From: Acidobacterium sp049965615
GTDB lineage: Bacteria > Acidobacteriota > Terriglobia > Terriglobales > Acidobacteriaceae
DNA: 64,000 nucleotides
NCBI GenBank assembly: GCA_049965615.1
Contig: JBMFWD010000002.1
Location: forward strand, 62,001 to 126,000
Direction: 5' to 3'
Below, in pieces: positions 60,077 through 64,000 of the stretch (the first letter of the stretch is position 1; every line of letters begins with the position of its first letter). Below the pieces are notes generated by a model. The model had not been told where the DNA came from. It searched no databases and saw nothing but the letters and a program-made list of their open reading frames with translations. Both the position numbers and the translations under genes were made by a program.

Positions 60077-61291
60077 ATGAGCATAACTCGCAAAATCCCG
60101 GCCCTCTGGATCCTCAGCCTGCCCGTAATCACCTACGGCATGATATTCGGCTTCGCGGTGGTCACCCTGCCGCAAATGCTTGCTGCTGACGGAATTCCCG
60201 GCGGTCATATCGCCGTTGCGGTTGCCATCGTCACCTCGCCTGCCTTCTGGGTTTTTCTCCTTGGCCCGATTCTTGACGTCCGCTTTCGCCGCCGCACCTA
60301 TGCGCTCGTTTTTGGAATACTTGCCGCCTGCGCCGCCGGTTTCACAGTCTTCCATCACTCGAATCTGGCCGTGGTCGAAGTCGTCATGGTCGCCGGCATC
60401 CTGTTCCTCGGTTTGTACAACTTTGCCATTGGCGGCTGGACAGGCGCACTCATCCAGAAAGATCAGGACAGCCGTCTTGGCGCATGGAATACGGTCTTCA
60501 ACTTTGGCGGAGGCGGTGTCGGAATCCTGTTGAACGGCTACCTCACGCAGCACCTTGCTCCCGCGCATGCCGCAGTCTGCGTTTTTGCTGTTTTCGCGAT
60601 TCCAATGGTGGTTTTTCCCCTGATTCCCGCACCACCGCCCGATGACACGCTTGCGAGTGAAAGCTTTGCTCGTTTTGCGCGCGAAATCGCATCGCTCTTC
60701 AAACGCCGGGAAGTCCTGGTTGCACTACCCCTGTTCAGCTTTCCCTCGGCTTCGTTCGCGTTGACCAATGCGCTGGGAGGCTGGGGCAAAGCCTTTCATG
60801 CCAGCCCGGCATTTGTCAGCACTGCAACCGGGATCGGCAGTGTGCTGTGCGGAATGGTGGGATGCGCAATTGTCCCACCACTGGCCAGGAAAATTCCGTT
60901 GCGCCCGCTCTATCTCGCCATCGGAGGAGTAGGCGCCGCGTTTACTCTCAGCCTGCTGCTCCTGCCGCGCACGCCCTGGACCTTTGGCCTTGCCTTCTAT
61001 GGTGAAACCTGTCTTCAGGCCGCGGCCGTTGCCACTGCCATTGCGATCATCTACGAGATCATCGGACCAGACAATCCGCTTGCTTCCACTATTTTTGGTC
61101 TGCTTTTCTCCGCTGTCAGTTTTCCCATTGATTACATGGAATTTATCGATGGCCACAGCTTTGACTGGGCCGGCGTGACAGGCGCATTCCTCACAGACTC
61201 GCTTCTTAGCATCGCAGCCTGTCTCTTCCTCGCCATCGTGCTGCGCAAATGGCTCTTTGCCTCTCCGCACAAAGTAGCGGAACACGCCTAG
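60077..61291 (+). CDS. AmpG-like MFS transporter, copy 2 of 3
   Basis: 404 aa from the ATG at 60077 (the frame opens 6 codons earlier). The same layout and motifs as copy 1: VVTLPQMLAADGIPGGHI, LDVRFRRRTYA, IPAPPPD, FKRREVLVALPLFSFPSASFALTN split in the middle. It is closer to copy 3 in the middle (GGWTGALIQKDQ, LGAWNTVFN). Likely cotranscribed with copy 1. Substrate unknown. Confidence 0.85.
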   Translation: MSITRKIPALWILSLPVITYGMIFGFAVVTLPQMLAADGIPGGHIAVAVAIVTSPAFWVFLLGPILDVRFRRRTYALVFGILAACAAGFTVFHHSNLAVVEVVMVAGILFLGLYNFAIGGWTGALIQKDQDSRLGAWNTVFNFGGGGVGILLNGYLTQHLAPAHAAVCVFAVFAIPMVVFPLIPAPPPDDTLASESFARFAREIASLFKRREVLVALPLFSFPSASFALTNALGGWGKAFHASPAFVSTATGIGSVLCGMVGCAIVPPLARKIPLRPLYLAIGGVGAAFTLSLLLLPRTPWTFGLAFYGETCLQAAAVATAIAIIYEIIGPDNPLASTIFGLLFSAVSFPIDYMEFIDGHSFDWAGVTGAFLTDSLLSIAACLFLAIVLRKWLFASPHKVAEHA

Positions 61292-61421
61292 CAAAATTTC
61301 TCTTCAGGTCAACCGCAGGGCAATGCTGTTATTCTCTACCGTCGTGTTGCGATTGAGTTTTGTGCTCGAACGCACCGCCCCAACAAATCGCTCTCACGAG
61401 CGCCCTGGAGGATAGGATTCA

Positions 61422-61493
61422 TTGTTTGCTTTAACCTTGCTCGGTCTGGTCAATCCCCAAATCATTCATCACTTCCGCGGAGGTATCGAATGA
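61422..61493 (+). CDS. short leader ORF coupled to MFS copy 3
   Basis: 23 codons from TTG 61422, preceded by GGAGGA (61407-61412) at 9 bases, an excellent Shine-Dalgarno. Its TGA overlaps the ATG of the MFS gene (ATGA). The peptide starts hydrophobic (FALTLLGLVNP) and ends HHFRGGIE. Too short for family recognition. It may be a regulatory leader or a chance ORF; the coupling argues for translation. Confidence 0.45.
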   Translation: MFALTLLGLVNPQIIHHFRGGIE

Positions 61494-62719
61494 ACGCACA
61501 ACGCCGCGTCCCTCCCGCATGGGTGCTCAGTATCCCCGTCGCCACCTTCGGCATGACCGCCGGCTTCATCATCGTCACCCTGCCGCAAATGCTTGCCGAC
61601 CTGCAGGTTCCCGGCGGACACATCGCCACTGCCGTTGCCGTAATCACCTCGCCCGGCTTCTGGGTTTTTCTGCTCGCGCCGTTTCTCGATGTCCGCTTCC
61701 GCCGCCGCACCTATGCGCTCACCTTTGGACTGCTCGCCGTTTGCGCCACTGCCTTCACCGTGCTGCACCACACCTCCAAAACCGAAATTGAAATCGTCAT
61801 GACCATCGGCTATCTCTCGCTCGCCTTGTTTGGCGCGGCTGTTGGCGGATGGACTGGCGCCCTCATCGAAAAAGACCAGAACAGCAAACTCGGCGCATGG
61901 AATACCGTCTTCAACATTTGCAGCGGAGGCCTCGGCGTTCTGCTCTCCGGGTACTTTACGCAACATTTCTCCGCAGATGTGGCCGCCGCACTCATCTTCG
62001 TCATCTTCCTGGCGCCGATGCTCTCGTTCCTGCTCATTCCCGCGCCGCCGCCCGACGAGGTCATTGCCAGGGAAAGTTTTCTCCGATTCGGCAGGGAAGT
62101 AGCATCCCTCTTCGGCCGCCGCGAAATTCTGGTGGCGCTTGCTATGTTCACCCTGCCGTCGGCGTCCTTCGCGCTCACCAACACCCTCGGCGGCTGGGGT
62201 AAGGACTTTCACGCCAGCCCCGGCATGGTCAGCTTCTTCGGCGGAGTTGGCGGAATCGTGGCCGGCGTGATTGGCAGTTTCTTCATCCCGCCCATCGCTA
62301 AAAAATTCCCGCTGCGCCCCATGTACCTTGCGGTCGGCATTCTTGGAGCCTGTTTCACACTCAGCCTGCTCCTGCTGCCGCGTGTGCCCGGCACCTATGG
62401 TCTTGCGTTCCTCGGCGAAAACATCTTTCAGGCCGCAGCCTTCACCACCGCCTATGCCATCATCTTCCAGGTCATCGGCAAAGGGAACCCGCTCGCCGCG
62501 ACGACCTTTGCCGTTCTGACTAACTTCATGAATCTGCCCATCGTTTACATGGAAGTTATCGACGGCAAGGGATTTGACTGGCACGGGGTCGCCGGAGCCT
62601 TCGCCGCCGATGCTCTTGTCAGCGGCAGCATCTGCATCCTGCTCTGGATCGTTCTCTTCCACATCCTCCGCGTGCAGAAGATGCGGCCTGCACAAGAATC
62701 TCTCGCAGAAGCAAGATAG
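61490..62719 (+). CDS. AmpG-like MFS transporter, copy 3 of 3
   Basis: The 409-aa third paralogue has VVTLPQMLADLQ-like (VTLPQMLADLQVPGGHI), LDVRFRRRTYA, IPAPPPDEV, GRREILVALAMFTLPSASFALTNTLGGWGKDFHASP split in the middle, and a C-terminal extension after the last helix. Its own GGAGG lies 6 bases upstream of the ATG, inside the preceding leader ORF. It is separated from copy 2 by about 200 bases, so may have its own promoter. A strong terminator overlaps its stop codon. Substrate unknown. Confidence 0.86.
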   Translation: MNAQRRVPPAWVLSIPVATFGMTAGFIIVTLPQMLADLQVPGGHIATAVAVITSPGFWVFLLAPFLDVRFRRRTYALTFGLLAVCATAFTVLHHTSKTEIEIVMTIGYLSLALFGAAVGGWTGALIEKDQNSKLGAWNTVFNICSGGLGVLLSGYFTQHFSADVAAALIFVIFLAPMLSFLLIPAPPPDEVIARESFLRFGREVASLFGRREILVALAMFTLPSASFALTNTLGGWGKDFHASPGMVSFFGGVGGIVAGVIGSFFIPPIAKKFPLRPMYLAVGILGACFTLSLLLLPRVPGTYGLAFLGENIFQAAAFTTAYAIIFQVIGKGNPLAATTFAVLTNFMNLPIVYMEVIDGKGFDWHGVAGAFAADALVSGSICILLWIVLFHILRVQKMRPAQESLAEAR

Positions 62720-62751
62720 CCGGCGATTTCATCGCCGGCTATCTGGTTTTT
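62714..62751 (+). terminator. strong intrinsic terminator of MFS copy 3
   Basis: Perfect 14-bp stem, arms AGATAGCCGGCGAT and ATCGCCGGCTATCT, loop TTC, then GGTTTTT. The stop codon TAG (62717-62719) lies inside the stem. Confidence 0.9.
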
Positions 62752-62822
62752 CAAAAGCTATTTAGCACCACTCTGGAGCATGCGCCGGAGGAGCGTTTGC
62801 CCGTGCGGCCAGCACCCAGCAC

Positions 62823-63569
62823 TTACATGTACATGCCGCCGTTCACATCCAGCACATGTCCTGTAATGTAGCCGGCTTCGTCGGAAGCCAGAAACCTCAC
62901 CGCCGCTGCAATGTCTTCGTCGCTGCCCGGCCTTCCCAGCGGAATCTGCCCCAGCATCGCATCGCGCTGCTTCTCATCGAGCACGGCGGTCATGGCCGTC
63001 TCAATGTATCCCGGCGCTACCGCATTCGCCGTAATGCCGCGCGAGGCCAGCTCCCGGGCTACAGACTTGGTAAAGCCAATCATCCCCGCCTTGCTGGCCG
63101 AGTAATTCGCCTGGCCCGCCTGCCCGGTTTCGCCCACCACGCTTGAAATGTTGATGATCCGGCCCCAGCGCGCCTTCATCATGCTGCTCACCAGCGCCTG
63201 CGTCAGCAGAAACGTGCCCGTCAGGTTGGTCTGCAGCACCTCGTCCCAGTCGTTGCGCTTCATCCGCAGCAGCAGCGTGTCGCGCGTAATTCCGGCGTTG
63301 TTCACAAGGATGTGCACCGTGCCCAGCCGCGCCAGCGCGTCCTTTGCCACTGTCTTGATCGACTCTTCGCTGCTCACGTCCAGCACAAAGGTCTCGGCCG
63401 TGCCGCCCGCCGCCGCAATCTCCGCGGCCACAGCTTGCAGCTTTTCTGCATTGCGTGCCGCAATGCCCACCTTCGCGCCTGCCTTGGCCAGTGCCAGCGC
63501 GCATGCGCGCCCAATTCCCTGCGAAGCGCCGGTCACCAGCGCATTTTTTCCTTCCAGACTCTGGGTCAT
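62823..63569 (-). CDS. fabG: 3-oxoacyl-[acyl-carrier-protein] reductase
   Basis: The 248-aa short-chain dehydrogenase has LVTGASQGIGRACALALAKAG at 11-31, NNAGITRD (about 90), the catalytic Ser in NISSVVGETGQAGQANYSASKAG, with Tyr and Lys in the YSASK box (about 155-159), and the C-terminal GHVLDVNGGMYM end typical of FabG. It reduces beta-ketoacyl-ACP with NADPH in type II fatty acid synthesis. Other short-chain dehydrogenases look similar; the end motif supports FabG. Confidence 0.9.
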   Translation of the reverse strand: MTQSLEGKNALVTGASQGIGRACALALAKAGAKVGIAARNAEKLQAVAAEIAAAGGTAETFVLDVSSEESIKTVAKDALARLGTVHILVNNAGITRDTLLLRMKRNDWDEVLQTNLTGTFLLTQALVSSMMKARWGRIINISSVVGETGQAGQANYSASKAGMIGFTKSVARELASRGITANAVAPGYIETAMTAVLDEKQRDAMLGQIPLGRPGSDEDIAAAVRFLASDEAGYITGHVLDVNGGMYM

Positions 63570-63628
63570 TTCGTTTTTTCCTCTGGGTGATTATAGAAGC
63601 CCGTTCTGAGCCGCCCGCGTCGCCGCGT

Positions 63629-64000
63629 CTACAGTGGCTTGGGCAACGGAACCGCCGCGCCCTGACGCAGCTTGTTCAACACCGGCACCGGCTCCAGATC
63701 CCACACGTATACCAGCAACTCACGGCTGTAATGCAGCAGGGGCTTTGTGTCTGGCAGCCTTATGCCATGCGCCTCCGGCAGTTCATTGCAGCGGAACTCC
63801 GCCTCGGCCTGCTCCAGCGGCCACGGCATGTGGTGGATATTTCCCTGGAACAACTCGCCTTCATGATTCGCAGTGAAAAGCGCGTAGCGCTCTGTCAGGA
63901 AGTACTCAATCTGCGCCTTCTCCGCCGACTTGCCCAGGCTCCGGTAGCGGGCGTCAAACTTTACCGGACGCTCCGTCATCCGCCGCTCGCTCGTGTACCG
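63629..64000 (-). CDS. DUF2071 (YqjF-like) protein, 5' end outside window
   Basis: The frame stays open to the window edge (seven codons beyond the first ATG at 63979), and that upstream sequence RYTSERR is the family pattern, so the gene begins outside. The visible part has FDARYRSLG, EYFLTERYALFTANHEGELFQGNIHHMPWPLEQAEAEF split over the middle, and LLHYSRELLVYVWDLEPV, the DUF2071 C-terminal signature. No established activity. About 60 bases lie between its stop and fabG. Confidence 0.85.
   Translation of the reverse strand, partial: RYTSERRMTERPVKFDARYRSLGKSAEKAQIEYFLTERYALFTANHEGELFQGNIHHMPWPLEQAEAEFRCNELPEAHGIRLPDTKPLLHYSRELLVYVWDLEPVPVLNKLRQGAAVPLPKPL

Overview
The window is high-GC bacterial chromosome with short intergenic gaps. 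I infer an acidobacterium (Acidobacteriota, Terriglobia type). The reasons are a dcw cluster without murB or ddl, an HpnI-type hopanoid glycosyltransferase, several secreted low-complexity proteins and the overall resemblance of the proteins. No 16S rRNA gene is present, so the placement is a judgement.

Layout. 1-10 kb: the distal dcw cluster, ftsW(partial)-murG, then murC-ftsQ-ftsA-ftsZ. It is split by 2.8 kb of opposite-strand genes for secreted Gly/Tyr/Asp/Trp-rich proteins, one of them broken by an in-frame stop. A tiny His/Arg-rich exported protein is translationally coupled to ftsZ. 10-21 kb: an RCK-gated cation channel with an unusual filter, a YlxP protein, a small envelope pair, a GNAT protein, an ArnT-like glycosyltransferase, nrnA-rbfA, malQ and a PpiD-like foldase. 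21-29 kb: a BON/glycine-zipper envelope protein, a manA-manC-manB-pgi group that links fructose-6-P to GDP-mannose, and a secreted beta-propeller protein. 29-37 kb: HpnI, a radical SAM/SPASM protein, a second GT39 enzyme overlapping an asparagine synthase, and an unknown 209-aa protein. 37-45 kb: a FadN-like beta-oxidation enzyme, a membrane protein, glmU, a degenerate sigma factor divergent from an HD-GYP response regulator, and a pterin dehydratase.

45-46 kb is the RNA locus: ssrA (tmRNA, tag ANNNLALAA). Just upstream lies a candidate, unrecognised structured small RNA of about 210 nt with its own promoter-like boxes and a strong intrinsic terminator. 46-54 kb: gnd, a GAF-ANTAR regulator, a purine salvage neighbourhood (AzgA permease, exported nucleoside phosphorylase-like protein, guanine deaminase), an SMR-like transporter pair, and a DUF433/DUF5615 toxin-antitoxin pair whose toxin is frameshifted. 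54-64 kb: purH, a rhomboid protease, an XRE regulator, a dienelactone hydrolase, three tandem paralogous AmpG-like MFS transporters (the third preceded by a coupled 23-codon leader ORF), fabG and a partial DUF2071 gene.

The main themes are envelope construction (peptidoglycan, division, glycan precursors, hopanoids, foldases) and central carbon or purine metabolism. No phage, insertion sequence, CRISPR array or rRNA/tRNA cluster was seen.
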